NCBI RefSeq assembly: GCF_965657105.1 | Contig: NZ_CBFHNB010000030.1 | Location: 1 to 24,478 of the forward strand | Length of the DNA stretch: 24,478 nt | Direction: 5' to 3' | DNA from: Puniceispirillum sp965657105 | Lineage (GTDB): Bacteria > Pseudomonadota > Alphaproteobacteria > Puniceispirillales > Puniceispirillaceae | Part shown: piece by piece, positions 7,906 through 16,239 of the stretch | Layout of the letters: each line of letters begins with the position of its first letter | Position numbering within the stretch: position 1 is the first letter of the stretch | Translations under genes and position numbers: made by a program | The notes under the pieces: generated by a model | What the model saw: only the letters and a program-made list of their open reading frames with translations | Database searches by the model: none | What the model was told of the DNA's origin: nothing

Positions 7906-8991
7906 ATGGGTCTTTCTGCAATGCGACAAAGCGACATTATCTGTTCATCTGAAACCGGCTCAGGGTCACAAAAGGTTGGTGTGATCACACTTGCCCGTCC
8001 CAAGGCGTTGAACGCGCTGAGTATAGAGATGGTTACGGTTCTGCATGATCAGCTGGCCGCATGGGATCATGATGATACGGTTTCGCATGTCATCCTCAAA
8101 AGCAGTGCACCTCGTGCGTTCTGCGCAGGTGGCGATGTGCGTTTTGCGCGCGCATTATTGTCTGAAGATCCTATTGACGGGGCGCTTGATTATTTCCGGT
8201 CTGAATATCTGGCAGATGTTGCGGTTGCGCATTTTTCCAAACCAATCATTGCTTTATGTGATGGCATTGTGATGGGGGGTGGTGCTGGCATAGCGCAGAA
8301 TTGTTCACATGTTATTGTTACCGATACTACGCGTTTTGCCATGCCTGAAACCGCTATAGGCTTGTTTCCGGATGCCACAGCCAGCTTGTTTCTGGGGCGC
8401 TGTCCTAGGCCGGTTGCGCTATGGATAGGCACCACGGGGGCAATGCTTGATGGGGCCGATTGTATGATGCTGGGGCTTGCCCATGCGACTGTCAAAAGCG
8501 CTGATATTGATAAGCTATCAGACGCGCTTGTGGCTTGTTCCGCAGATACGATTGATAGCGTCATTGCTGACTTTCAGACTGATCCGGGGGTGCCGGGGCT
8601 AAGCGCGAACCGGGCGGCGATTGATTATATTTTTGGCGCTGAAAAGGCCGAAGACATGGTGATGCGTGCTGCCGATATGGCGCGTATCAAGGGCGATGCC
8701 TTTGCCGACAACATCCACAACCTATTGACCACAAGATGCCCGACCTCAATCAAGGTATTTACGCATTTATTGAGTCTTTCAGATACGATTGCAGACGTCG
8801 ATGCTGCGCTTGATCTTGATTTTAAACTCGCCCTCAAGATGATGCGCCGCCCAGACTTTGTCGAAGGCGTCAGAGCCGTTCTGGTGGATAAGGATAATGC
8901 CCCTACATGGTCACCTGCGACATTGGCAGAGGTCTCGGATGAGATGATCGCCGATATCTTCAATCATGAGGGGCTTCCATCCTTGCGTTAG
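7906..8991 (+). CDS. 3-hydroxyisobutyryl-CoA hydrolase (enoyl-CoA hydratase superfamily)
   Basis: Crotonase-fold protein of 361 aa that most resembles HIBCH, which frees 3-hydroxyisobutyrate from its CoA ester in valine breakdown. Visible motifs: LARPKALNALSIEM (29-42), the oxyanion-hole segment SSAPRAFCAGGDVRFA (66-81), and the second oxyanion loop DGIVMGGGAGIA (119-130). The segment FAMPETAIGLFPD (144-156) carries the Glu148/Asp156 pair characteristic of HIBCH and not of ordinary enoyl-CoA hydratases. A C-terminal helical extension of about 100 residues, including KMMRRPDFVEGVRAVLVDK, is also typical. Start may be 7906 or ATG 7921; neither has a clear ribosome binding site. No other valine-pathway gene is present in the window. 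Confidence 0.88.
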   Translation: MGLSAMRQSDIICSSETGSGSQKVGVITLARPKALNALSIEMVTVLHDQLAAWDHDDTVSHVILKSSAPRAFCAGGDVRFARALLSEDPIDGALDYFRSEYLADVAVAHFSKPIIALCDGIVMGGGAGIAQNCSHVIVTDTTRFAMPETAIGLFPDATASLFLGRCPRPVALWIGTTGAMLDGADCMMLGLAHATVKSADIDKLSDALVACSADTIDSVIADFQTDPGVPGLSANRAAIDYIFGAEKAEDMVMRAADMARIKGDAFADNIHNLLTTRCPTSIKVFTHLLSLSDTIADVDAALDLDFKLALKMMRRPDFVEGVRAVLVDKDNAPTWSPATLAEVSDEMIADIFNHEGLPSLR

Positions 8992-9106
8992 GCGGGGCTT
9001 CAATCTAGATTATCGATATCTGCTGGGCATCATTATTGACCTGCACGACTTTAATTTGCCATATGTGCCGGATTTGCCAGCTGTGCCGGATCTTATTATG
9101 AATTAG
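8966..9106 (+). CDS. Possible small ORF (46 aa) before proS, uncertain
   Basis: An open frame from ATG 8966, inside the end of the CoA hydrolase in another frame, to TAG 9104-9106, eight bases before the AAGGAAA of proS. The product starts MRGFHPCVRRGFNLDYRYLL, has a short hydrophobic GIII stretch, and ends with two near-identical hexapeptides, LPYVPD and LPAVPD (31-42), then LIMN. I do not recognise it. There is no Shine-Dalgarno sequence before the ATG, and 46 codons can be open by chance. The 18-bp duplication keeping the frame is the only hint of coding. It may simply be spacer. Confidence 0.2.
   Translation: MRGFHPCVRRGFNLDYRYLLGIIIDLHDFNLPYVPDLPAVPDLIMN
9055..9090 (+). repeat. 18-bp tandem duplication, two copies
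   Basis: Copies at 9055-9072 and 9073-9090 are identical at 16 of 18 bases; both differences are adjacent (TA versus GC at the eighth and ninth bases). The unit length is a multiple of three, so the surrounding small open frame is preserved. It lies in the 134-bp spacer between the CoA hydrolase and proS. Confidence 0.8.
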
Positions 9107-9125
9107 CCATACCAAGGAAACCTTT

Positions 9126-10439
9126 ATGCGTCTTAGCCAGTATTTTCTACCCCTCCTGAAAGAAACCCCGAAAGAAGCACAAATTGCATCACATCGTTTG
9201 ATGTTACGGGCGGGAATGGTGCAACAATCCAGCGCCGGTATCTATTCATGGCTGCCGCTTGGCAAGCGTGTCCTCGATAAAATCGAAAATATCGTCCGCG
9301 AAGAACAAAACCGGGCAGGCGCTTTGGAAATTCTGATGCCGACGATCCAACCAGCCGAGCTATGGCAGGAATCTGGCCGTTACGACGATTATGGTGCCGA
9401 GATGTTGCGTATCGTTGACCGGCATGAGCGTAACATGCTTTACGGCCCCACCAATGAAGAACAGATCACCGATATTTTTCGGGCGCATGTGCGCAGTTAC
9501 AAGGCGCTACCGTTGAATATGTATCATATTCAGTGGAAATTCCGCGATGAGGTGCGCCCGCGTTTTGGCATTATGCGTGGCCGTGAATTTTTGATGAAGG
9601 ATGCCTATTCGTTTGATCTGGATGGCGACAAGGCACGTGCGGCCTATAACCGTATGTTTGTTTCTTATCTCAAAACCTTTGCCCGTATGGGGTTAACGGC
9701 GATTCCTATGGAAGCCGACACAGGCCCGATTGGCGGTGACATGAGTCACGAATTTATCATTCTGGCAGAAACAGGCGAAAGCGGCGTCTATTTTCATAAA
9801 GATTGGATGAACATCAATCTGGATGCTGACATTGATTATAATGCCGATCTTCAGCCATTTGTTGACAAATATACCAGCCTTTATGCGCGTGCAGATGATA
9901 TGCATGATGCGGATAACTGTCCGGTGGCGACAGATGAATTGATGTCGCTTCGTGGTATTGAGATTGGCCATATTTTTTACTTTGGAACAAAATATTCAGA
10001 AGCCATGGGCGCGACAGTCAGTGGCCCTGATGGCAAAGCTGTGCCGGTGCATATGGGGTCATATGGTATTGGCGTGTCACGGCTTGTTGGTGGCATTATT
10101 GAGGCCAGTCATGACGAAAAGGGTATTATTTGGCCAGATTCTGTAGCGCCATTTGGCGTGGCTATCGTCAATTTGAAACCGGGTGATGCAGTATGTGATG
10201 CTGAAGCTGAACGTCTGTATGAACAATTTGACAATGCCGGATTGGAGCCATTGCTTGATGACCGTAACGATCGTCCGGGCGCCAAGATGGCAAGCATGGA
10301 TTTGATTGGCATTCCATGGCAAGTTGTCGTCGGGCCACGTGGTATGGAAAATAACATGGTTGAGGTAAAGCGGCGTAAAACGGGCGAAACTGCCGAAATG
10401 TCGCCAGATTCTGGTGTTACCAAAATCTTAAATCGATAA
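9126..10439 (+). CDS. proS: Prolyl-tRNA synthetase, short alphaproteobacterial type
   Basis: Class II synthetase charging tRNA-Pro in the cytoplasm. In the 437-aa product YGPTNEEQIT (106-115) is the TXE loop, FRDEVRPRFGIMRGREF (139-155) is motif 2, and GSYGIGVSRL (311-320) is motif 3 with its ATP-binding Arg. The C-terminal anticodon-binding domain covers about the last 100 residues. Typical bacterial ProRS is about 570 aa, with a ~180-residue editing (INS) domain between motifs 2 and 3. Here only about 155 residues separate them, so the editing domain is absent, as in other alphaproteobacteria. A clear AAGGAAA precedes the ATG. It probably heads a proS-lolC-lolD transcript. Confidence 0.96.
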   Translation: MRLSQYFLPLLKETPKEAQIASHRLMLRAGMVQQSSAGIYSWLPLGKRVLDKIENIVREEQNRAGALEILMPTIQPAELWQESGRYDDYGAEMLRIVDRHERNMLYGPTNEEQITDIFRAHVRSYKALPLNMYHIQWKFRDEVRPRFGIMRGREFLMKDAYSFDLDGDKARAAYNRMFVSYLKTFARMGLTAIPMEADTGPIGGDMSHEFIILAETGESGVYFHKDWMNINLDADIDYNADLQPFVDKYTSLYARADDMHDADNCPVATDELMSLRGIEIGHIFYFGTKYSEAMGATVSGPDGKAVPVHMGSYGIGVSRLVGGIIEASHDEKGIIWPDSVAPFGVAIVNLKPGDAVCDAEAERLYEQFDNAGLEPLLDDRNDRPGAKMASMDLIGIPWQVVVGPRGMENNMVEVKRRKTGETAEMSPDSGVTKILNR

Positions 10440-10495
10440 TTGATGTAACCTATGATGCGCGTCATTCACCTATCCTTTGAATTGGGAACTGTCTA

Positions 10496-11752
10496 ATGGC
10501 TTTATTTTTCTCTCCGGTCGAACGGATGCTTGCACTACGCTATATGCGGGCGCGTCGGGCTGAAGGGTTTATCTCAGTTATTGCCTGGTTTTCACTGGCG
10601 GGGATCACACTTGGCGTTGCCACGCTGATTATTGTGATGTCGGTGATGAATGGGTTTCGCGCCGAACTTGTCGATCGTATTCTTGGTCTTAATGGTCATG
10701 TGGCTATTTATAGTACCGAGGGCAACGGCATTACAAACTATGATGATTTGGCGCTTTCAATCACTGAAATGCCGGGTGTTATTGCGGTTACACCTCAGAT
10801 CGAAGGTCAGGTCATGGCGACCAAAAATGCAGTTAGCCTGGGTGCCGTTATTCGCGGCGTACGCTGGTCTGATCTCGCGGCGCGCAAGCCTTTATGGGAC
10901 TCACTTGATGATAAGGCCATAGCCAGCTTTCGTGATGATGGTGGCGTGTTGATTGGCAAAACCATGGCGTTCAAGACTGGTATAACTCCGGGGGGAACGA
11001 TCACCTTGACCACGGCGCGTGGTAAAGCCACCGCCTTTGGTACCTTACCAACACGTCGAAGCTTCAAGGTTGCAGGCATCTTTGATGTTGGTATGCATGA
11101 ATATGATACCAGCTTCATTTTTATGCCGCTTGATGTTGCAGGTGACTTTCTGGGGCTACCCACGTCGGTATCGGGGCTTGAAATCTATGTTGATGATCCG
11201 CAGAACATAGCCTTTTACCGGGAGACAATCACCAGCACACTGACCAAAAACCTTCGTGCCTTTGACTGGCTTGACAGAAATAAAAGCTTTTTGAACGCGC
11301 TCGCTGTTGAACGTAATGTTATGTTTTTGATCCTGACATTGATCATTCTTGTCGCGGCTTTCAATATCGTATCATCAATGATTATGCTGGTACGTTCAAA
11401 GAACGCTGATATTGCTGTGCTCAGAACTATGGGTGCAAGCGGGGGATCTATCTTACGGGTTTTCCTAATGACAGGTGCCAGCATAGGCGTCGTTGGCACG
11501 GCTATCGGGTCTGTTCTGGGGATGCTATTTTGTTGGAAAATAGACGCTATTAAAGAGTTTCTCGAAGGCCTGACCGGTTCTGAATTATTTGCCGCCGAAA
11601 TCTACTTCCTGTCCAATTTACCGGCCAAGGTTGATCCGCAGGAAGTATTGATGGTGATTATAATGGCCATCTCATTATCCTTTATAGCCAGTCTGTATCC
11701 AGCATGGCGGGCGACGCGCATCGCCCCGGCAGAGGCTTTGCGTTATGAATAA
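10496..11752 (+). CDS. lolC: Lipoprotein-releasing ABC transporter permease (LolC/LolE family)
   Basis: Inner-membrane subunit that extracts mature lipoproteins and hands them to LolA. The 418-aa product has the family topology: TM1 about 26-51, a large periplasmic domain to about 270, then TM2 (274-299), TM3 (320-346) and TM4 (385-404). The cytoplasmic coupling segment RSKNADIAVLRTMGAS (300-315) contacts the ATPase, and the end YPAWRATRIAPAEALRYE is the conserved MacB/FtsX-type C-terminus. Only one permease gene is present, so the complex may be a homodimer of the LolF kind, not LolC plus LolE; a second permease elsewhere cannot be excluded. It lies 56 bp after proS and overlaps lolD by eight bases. 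Confidence 0.93.
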   Translation: MALFFSPVERMLALRYMRARRAEGFISVIAWFSLAGITLGVATLIIVMSVMNGFRAELVDRILGLNGHVAIYSTEGNGITNYDDLALSITEMPGVIAVTPQIEGQVMATKNAVSLGAVIRGVRWSDLAARKPLWDSLDDKAIASFRDDGGVLIGKTMAFKTGITPGGTITLTTARGKATAFGTLPTRRSFKVAGIFDVGMHEYDTSFIFMPLDVAGDFLGLPTSVSGLEIYVDDPQNIAFYRETITSTLTKNLRAFDWLDRNKSFLNALAVERNVMFLILTLIILVAAFNIVSSMIMLVRSKNADIAVLRTMGASGGSILRVFLMTGASIGVVGTAIGSVLGMLFCWKIDAIKEFLEGLTGSELFAAEIYFLSNLPAKVDPQEVLMVIIMAISLSFIASLYPAWRATRIAPAEALRYE

Positions 11753-12446
11753 ACAGCAACAAACCCGCATACCAATGCTGTCACTCGACAAGGTGACCAA
11801 GAACTATATACAGGGCGATAACAAACTGGAAATTCTCAATGACGCTAGCTTAACGGTAGCATCAGGGGAAATGAAAGCGCTTATCGGCCCATCGGGTTCG
11901 GGCAAATCAACCTTGTTGAATATCGCGGGTCTTCTCGAAACACCAACAAGTGGCACCGTTACTATCGCTGGTCAGCAAACAGATAAGATTGGCCGGCGCA
12001 AGCGTGGCCAGTTACGCCGGTCGCATATTGGCTTTGTGTTCCAGTTTCACCGTCTGCTTCCTGAATTTTCGGCGCTTGAAAATATCATGATACCGCAAAT
12101 GCTGAATGGTCTTGCCCGTGACGAAGCAGCCGCACGCGCTGAACAATTATTACAGATGGTTGGTCTTGTGAATCGTGATAGTCATCGGCCGGGCTTGCTA
12201 TCGGGTGGTGAACAGCAACGTGTTGCCATCGCGCGCTCAGTCGCCAATGCGCCGCGTGTCTTGCTGGCTGACGAACCAACAGGTAATCTTGATCCGGCTA
12301 CGGCGGCGGGTGTTTTTGAACATCTATCGGCGATTGTTCATGGCACCAATACAGCGGCTTTGGTAGTTACACATAATCAGCAATTGGCGCATGAAATGGA
12401 TAGCATTCTGACGCTTAAAAACGGTGTCATAGAAACCATTAACTGA
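11745..12446 (+). CDS. lolD: Lipoprotein-releasing ABC transporter ATPase LolD
   Basis: Cytoplasmic ATPase of the Lol exporter. The 233-aa product shows Walker A GPSGSGKST (48-56), the Q-loop FVFQFHRLLPEF (97-108), the ABC signature LSGGEQQRVAIARS (152-165), Walker B VLLADEPTGNLD (172-183) and the H-loop histidine His210 in LVVTHN. The FQFHRLLPEFSALENI segment is typical of LolD. The ATG overlaps the end of lolC by eight bases, so the two are translationally coupled; Met11 is an alternative start. Its immediate partner is the upstream permease. Confidence 0.95.
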   Translation: MNKQQQTRIPMLSLDKVTKNYIQGDNKLEILNDASLTVASGEMKALIGPSGSGKSTLLNIAGLLETPTSGTVTIAGQQTDKIGRRKRGQLRRSHIGFVFQFHRLLPEFSALENIMIPQMLNGLARDEAAARAEQLLQMVGLVNRDSHRPGLLSGGEQQRVAIARSVANAPRVLLADEPTGNLDPATAAGVFEHLSAIVHGTNTAALVVTHNQQLAHEMDSILTLKNGVIETIN

Positions 12447-12495
12447 TCTTTCGTCCTGATTTTTAAAAATATTGAGGCAACTAGGTGCCAGTGCA

Positions 12496-12523
12496 TTGCG
12501 CTTATGTCACTATGGTTTATGAT
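12496..12523 (+). promoter_or_regulatory. Candidate sigma-70-type promoter for dnaE
   Basis: In the 119-bp spacer after lolD, TTGCGC (12496-12501) and TATGAT (12518-12523) are separated by 16 bp. A perfect AT palindrome ATTTTTAAAAAT (12459-12470) lies about 25 bp upstream. Between the promoter and the start is a small hairpin (GCTGG 12534-12538 with CCAGC 12544-12548, five-base loop), then AGGTG shortly before ATG 12566. The prediction rests on hexamer likeness only. Confidence 0.35.
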
Positions 12524-12565
12524 TTGGGTTTATGCTGGCTATTCCAGCTATGATACAGGTGTTAA

Positions 12566-15500
12566 ATGCCCACCAATTTTGTACATCTTCGTTTGCACAC
12601 AGCCTATTCACTGGCCGAGTCGACTTTACGGATCAAGAATCTTGCGCGTCTTGTGTCTGATGATGCCCAACCAGCCGCCGCCATCACCGATACCAACAAT
12701 ATGTTTGGGGCGCTTGAATTTTCCAAGGCTATGGTCAATGTGGGTGTTCAGCCGATTATGGGCGCGCAACTCAATATCACTGATAGTCAGGGCACTGGCG
12801 AAGTTGTTTTGCTGGCGCAGAATGAAACGGGTTACGTCAATCTTTCCCATCTTTTATCTGACGCTTTGTTGAATTCAGAGGCAAACACCGACCCGCAATG
12901 TAGCATTGATGCCTTGGCAGCCCGATCTGAAGGGCTGATTTTGCTGTCTGGTGGTGTCATGGAGGGGTTTGTTGGTTTGCCCGCATCAGATGGCCGTCAA
13001 TCACTAGCCAAATCACGTTTGCAAGCTTTACATACAATCATGCAGGGGCGTGTCTATATCGAACTGCAAAGGCATGGCTTAGGCGCTGAGCAGGTAGCTG
13101 AACCGATTCTTGTTGCATTGGCTGACAATCTTGATCTGCCGCTGGTTGCGACCAATGATTGCCGGTTTGATACGCCTAAGATGGCTGGCCCACATGACGC
13201 GCTGATTTGTATTGGCACAGGGCGCAAGGTTTCAGAAGAAAATCGCATCAAATATTCGTCTAACCATTACTTTAAATCAGGCAAACAAATGACTGATTTA
13301 TTTGTAGATATTCCAGAAGCTATAACAAATACAGTAACTATTGCCAAACGTTGCAGTTATATGTCGCCTGAACGCGCGCCAATCCTGCCTGCTTTTACGG
13401 CTGGTACGAATTTAACCGAAGATGTTGCGCTGGCACGACAGGCCGAAGATGGCCTTGCGCATAGGTTGGAACGGCATGTCTATAAAGATGACATGGACGC
13501 CGCTACAAAAGCAGATATAGCCAAACCGTATCAAGATCGTTTGGCTTTTGAGCTTGGTGTTATCAATCAGATGGGATTTCCGGGTTATTTTCTAATTGTT
13601 GCTGATTTTATCCAATGGGCAAAAAACGCTGCTATTCCTGTGGGGCCGGGGCGAGGGTCTGGTGCTGGTTCGGTAGTGGCATGGGCGTTATCAATCACGG
13701 ATCTTGATCCACTTCGCTGGGGGTTGCTGTTTGAGCGGTTTTTGAATCCAGAACGTGTGTCTATGCCTGATTTTGATATCGATTTTTGTCAGGATCGGCG
13801 TGATGAAGTCATCACATATGTTCAGGAAAAATATGGTAAAGACCGCGTAGCCCAGATCATTACCTTTGGATCTTTGCAGGCGCGTGCGGCTTTGCGGGAT
13901 GTTGGCCGTGTGCTTGAAATGCCTTACGGGCAGGTGGATCGCATCGCCAAATTAATTCCTAATAATCCGGCTAATCCTACCACCATAGCACAGGCGCTGG
14001 AAAGCGAAGCTGATCTTCGTGCCGAACGCAATCAGGATGAGCAGGTTGCTGATCTGATTGACATGTCATTGTCGCTTGAAGGTCTTTACAGACATGCCTC
14101 GACACATGCGGCAGGTTTGGTCATTGGAGATCGTCCTTTGGCTGATCTTGTGCCGTTATACAGGGATCCTCGCTCGGACATGCCAGTAACCCAGTTCAAT
14201 ATGAAATGGGTTGAACAGGCTGGTCTGGTTAAATTTGACTTTTTGGGGCTGAAAACACTGACCGTTCTTCAGCGCGCGGTTGAATTCATTGCCCTGCGTG
14301 GCATTGATATTAATCTGGATGCCATACCACTTGATGATACCAAAACCTTTGAGATGCTTTCAGCTGGTGACACGGTTGGCGTATTCCAGTTGGAATCAGC
14401 TGGCATGCGGGATGTTCTACGCGGCCTAAAGCCTGATCGCTTCGAGGACATCATTGCGGTGGTGGCACTTTATCGTCCGGGGCCGATGGAGAATATCCCC
14501 GACTATGTAGCGCGAAAGCACGACCCGTCGCAGATTACCTACATGCACCCTGATCTTGAGCCAGTGTTGAACGAAACCTATGGCATCATGATCTATCAAG
14601 AGCAGGTACAGCAAGCCGCGCAGGTTCTGGCTGGCTACACGCTTGGCGCAGCTGACATTCTACGGCGCGCGATGGGCAAGAAAATCAAAGCCGAAATGGA
14701 TGCCCAGCGGGCAACCTTTGTTAATGGCGCTATAGATAATCAGATATCGGAAAAACTGGCCTCTGATATTTTTGACACGATTGCGGCCTTTGCGGGATAT
14801 GGTTTCAATAAATCGCATGCTGCGGCCTATGCGCTGGTATCCTATCAGACCGCTTATCTCAAGGCCAATTATCCGGTCGAGTTTCTGGCCGCATCGATGG
14901 CGCTTGATGCGGGCAATACCGAAAAACTGGCTGTATTCCGTCAGGAATGTCAGCAAAAGGGCATCGTGATCAAGCCGCCTTGCGTCAATCATTCCTTCGC
15001 CGGTTTTCGTGTTGAGCCCGATAATGATCATACCAACGCCAATGCCGATTCCGAAACTGATGCCGATGCTAAGCTGGCCATTCGCTATGCGCTTGGAGCG
15101 ATCAAGAATGTGGGCGCCGAAGCTATGGCGCGGCTTACTGAAAAGCGAGACGCTGGTACAAAATTTGAACATTTGATGGATTTCCTTGAACGTCTGCCCC
15201 GTGATGCTAGCAACCGGCGGCAGATGGAAAATCTGGTGCGGGCAGGGGCGCTTGACTGTCTTCATGCCAATCGCCATGAGCTATTAAACAACATCGATTA
15301 TCTATTGGCACATGCCGAAACCCTCCGGCGCGACAAGGAATCAAACCAGAATAATCTATTTGGTGACGATACCGACAGCATGGCCAATTCATTGCGGCTT
15401 ACCTCATGTGAAGACTGGGTGCCAATGGATCGTCTGAAAGAAGAGTTTGACGCGCTGGGTCTATATCTGTCAGCGCATCCTCTTGATGGATATGGCAAAC

Positions 15501-16048
15501 AGCTTGAAAAACTGCGCATTATCACAGCCAGTGAATTAAACCGTCAGATCGAGGCTGGGCGACCACCGCAACGCGTCAATCTAGCAGGGTCAATCACCGG
15601 TAAACAGGTGCGTGTTTCACAACGTGGTAATAAATTCGCCTTTGTTCAATTTACCGATCAGACGGGTGTCTTTGAAACAACTTTCTTTTCTGATGTGCTG
15701 TCTGAGAGTTCACATTTATTAAATGATGACAAACCATTGCTGGTTTCAGCTAACCTAAAAATTGAAGAAAATGGCCCCCGGTTACTGGCTGCACGTGTGC
15801 AGGTGCTGGATGATGCTGTAGCGGCATGGCATGGCGGTGTCGGCTTGTGGATACGCGATGATAAACCGCTTGAACAGCTTAAATCGGCTCTGCGCGATGA
15901 TGGGCCTGGCAAGGCCGAGGTCAAGTTGAATTTCACCGTCGATGGGCATGATGTGCGCGTCGCATTGGCAGGCCGTTTCAAGCTGAGTGGTGAATTGCGC
16001 CAGAATTTGCGTCGTATTCCGGGGATACTTGAAGTCCGTGACCTCTAG
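12566..16048 (+). CDS. dnaE: DNA polymerase III alpha subunit
   Basis: Replicative polymerase catalytic subunit; at 1160 aa it matches the E. coli length. The N-terminal PHP domain starts FVHLRLHTAYSL. The palm has GPGRGSGAGSVVAW and the catalytic aspartates Asp402 and Asp404 in MPDFDIDF, with the third at Asp558 in VKFDFLGLKTL. YRPGPM and YQEQVQQAAQVLAGY follow. An internal clamp-binding motif QNNLF is at 928-932, close to its place in E. coli. The OB-fold begins near VNLAGSITGKQVRVSQRGNK, with a short C-terminal domain after it. An Asp/Asn/Ala-rich stretch at 819-836 has no counterpart I recall in E. coli DnaE. It follows lolD by 119 bp and may have its own promoter. Confidence 0.97.
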   Translation: MPTNFVHLRLHTAYSLAESTLRIKNLARLVSDDAQPAAAITDTNNMFGALEFSKAMVNVGVQPIMGAQLNITDSQGTGEVVLLAQNETGYVNLSHLLSDALLNSEANTDPQCSIDALAARSEGLILLSGGVMEGFVGLPASDGRQSLAKSRLQALHTIMQGRVYIELQRHGLGAEQVAEPILVALADNLDLPLVATNDCRFDTPKMAGPHDALICIGTGRKVSEENRIKYSSNHYFKSGKQMTDLFVDIPEAITNTVTIAKRCSYMSPERAPILPAFTAGTNLTEDVALARQAEDGLAHRLERHVYKDDMDAATKADIAKPYQDRLAFELGVINQMGFPGYFLIVADFIQWAKNAAIPVGPGRGSGAGSVVAWALSITDLDPLRWGLLFERFLNPERVSMPDFDIDFCQDRRDEVITYVQEKYGKDRVAQIITFGSLQARAALRDVGRVLEMPYGQVDRIAKLIPNNPANPTTIAQALESEADLRAERNQDEQVADLIDMSLSLEGLYRHASTHAAGLVIGDRPLADLVPLYRDPRSDMPVTQFNMKWVEQAGLVKFDFLGLKTLTVLQRAVEFIALRGIDINLDAIPLDDTKTFEMLSAGDTVGVFQLESAGMRDVLRGLKPDRFEDIIAVVALYRPGPMENIPDYVARKHDPSQITYMHPDLEPVLNETYGIMIYQEQVQQAAQVLAGYTLGAADILRRAMGKKIKAEMDAQRATFVNGAIDNQISEKLASDIFDTIAAFAGYGFNKSHAAAYALVSYQTAYLKANYPVEFLAASMALDAGNTEKLAVFRQECQQKGIVIKPPCVNHSFAGFRVEPDNDHTNANADSETDADAKLAIRYALGAIKNVGAEAMARLTEKRDAGTKFEHLMDFLERLPRDASNRRQMENLVRAGALDCLHANRHELLNNIDYLLAHAETLRRDKESNQNNLFGDDTDSMANSLRLTSCEDWVPMDRLKEEFDALGLYLSAHPLDGYGKQLEKLRIITASELNRQIEAGRPPQRVNLAGSITGKQVRVSQRGNKFAFVQFTDQTGVFETTFFSDVLSESSHLLNDDKPLLVSANLKIEENGPRLLAARVQVLDDAVAAWHGGVGLWIRDDKPLEQLKSALRDDGPGKAEVKLNFTVDGHDVRVALAGRFKLSGELRQNLRRIPGILEVRDL

Positions 16049-16118
16049 CACTTATCGAAATTGAAAAGATTATTCTTGTTTGGCTGATAAATACGGCTTT
16101 CTGGCTTGCTTTTTCATG

Positions 16119-16124
16119 TATAAG
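16119..16124 (+). promoter_or_regulatory. Candidate -10 box for the rpsB operon
   Basis: TATAAG (16119-16124) is preceded directly by TG and is the best -10-like element in the 209-bp dnaE-rpsB spacer. No good -35 stands 16-18 bp upstream. A start about seven bases downstream would give a leader of roughly 125 nt that includes the whole predicted fold at 16150-16239. Confidence 0.3.
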
Positions 16125-16149
16125 GCGATACATCTCACCTCAATTCACA

Positions 16150-16239
16150 CATGAGGGCGGTCCGGCATGGCAAAATCCATGCCTCAGGCCATCCGGTGAA
16201 GGCATCTGCCTTTCATTTCCCTCATGGAGGTTTAACCGG
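16150..16239 (+). promoter_or_regulatory. Structured rpsB leader, probable S2 autoregulatory element
   Basis: The leader can form a closing stem of eight perfect pairs, CATGAGGG (16150-16157) with CCCTCATG (16219-16226). This encloses hairpin 1, GGCATGG (16164-16170) with CCATGCC (16177-16183), six-base loop, and hairpin 2, AAGGC (16199-16203) with GCCTT (16208-16212), tetraloop ATCT. CCGGT (16193-16197) in the junction can pair with ACCGG (16235-16239), outside the closing stem, forming a possible pseudoknot that ends five bases before AGGAG (16245-16249), the rpsB ribosome binding site. In E. coli, S2 represses rpsB-tsf through its leader; that this is the equivalent here is inference from position and fold. 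Confidence 0.5.

Noticed and set aside
7855..7929. 25-residue N-terminal extension of hemB
   Set aside because: It would overlap the divergent CoA hydrolase start, and the added residues (MSHCRKTHVCLC...) are not part of known HemB proteins. ATG 7854 gives the usual N-terminus.
14660..15277. 205-codon open frame on the minus strand inside dnaE
   Set aside because: It lies wholly antisense to conserved DnaE motifs, shows no recognisable domain, and its Gly/Ile-rich part is simply the complement of the Asp/Asn-rich loop.
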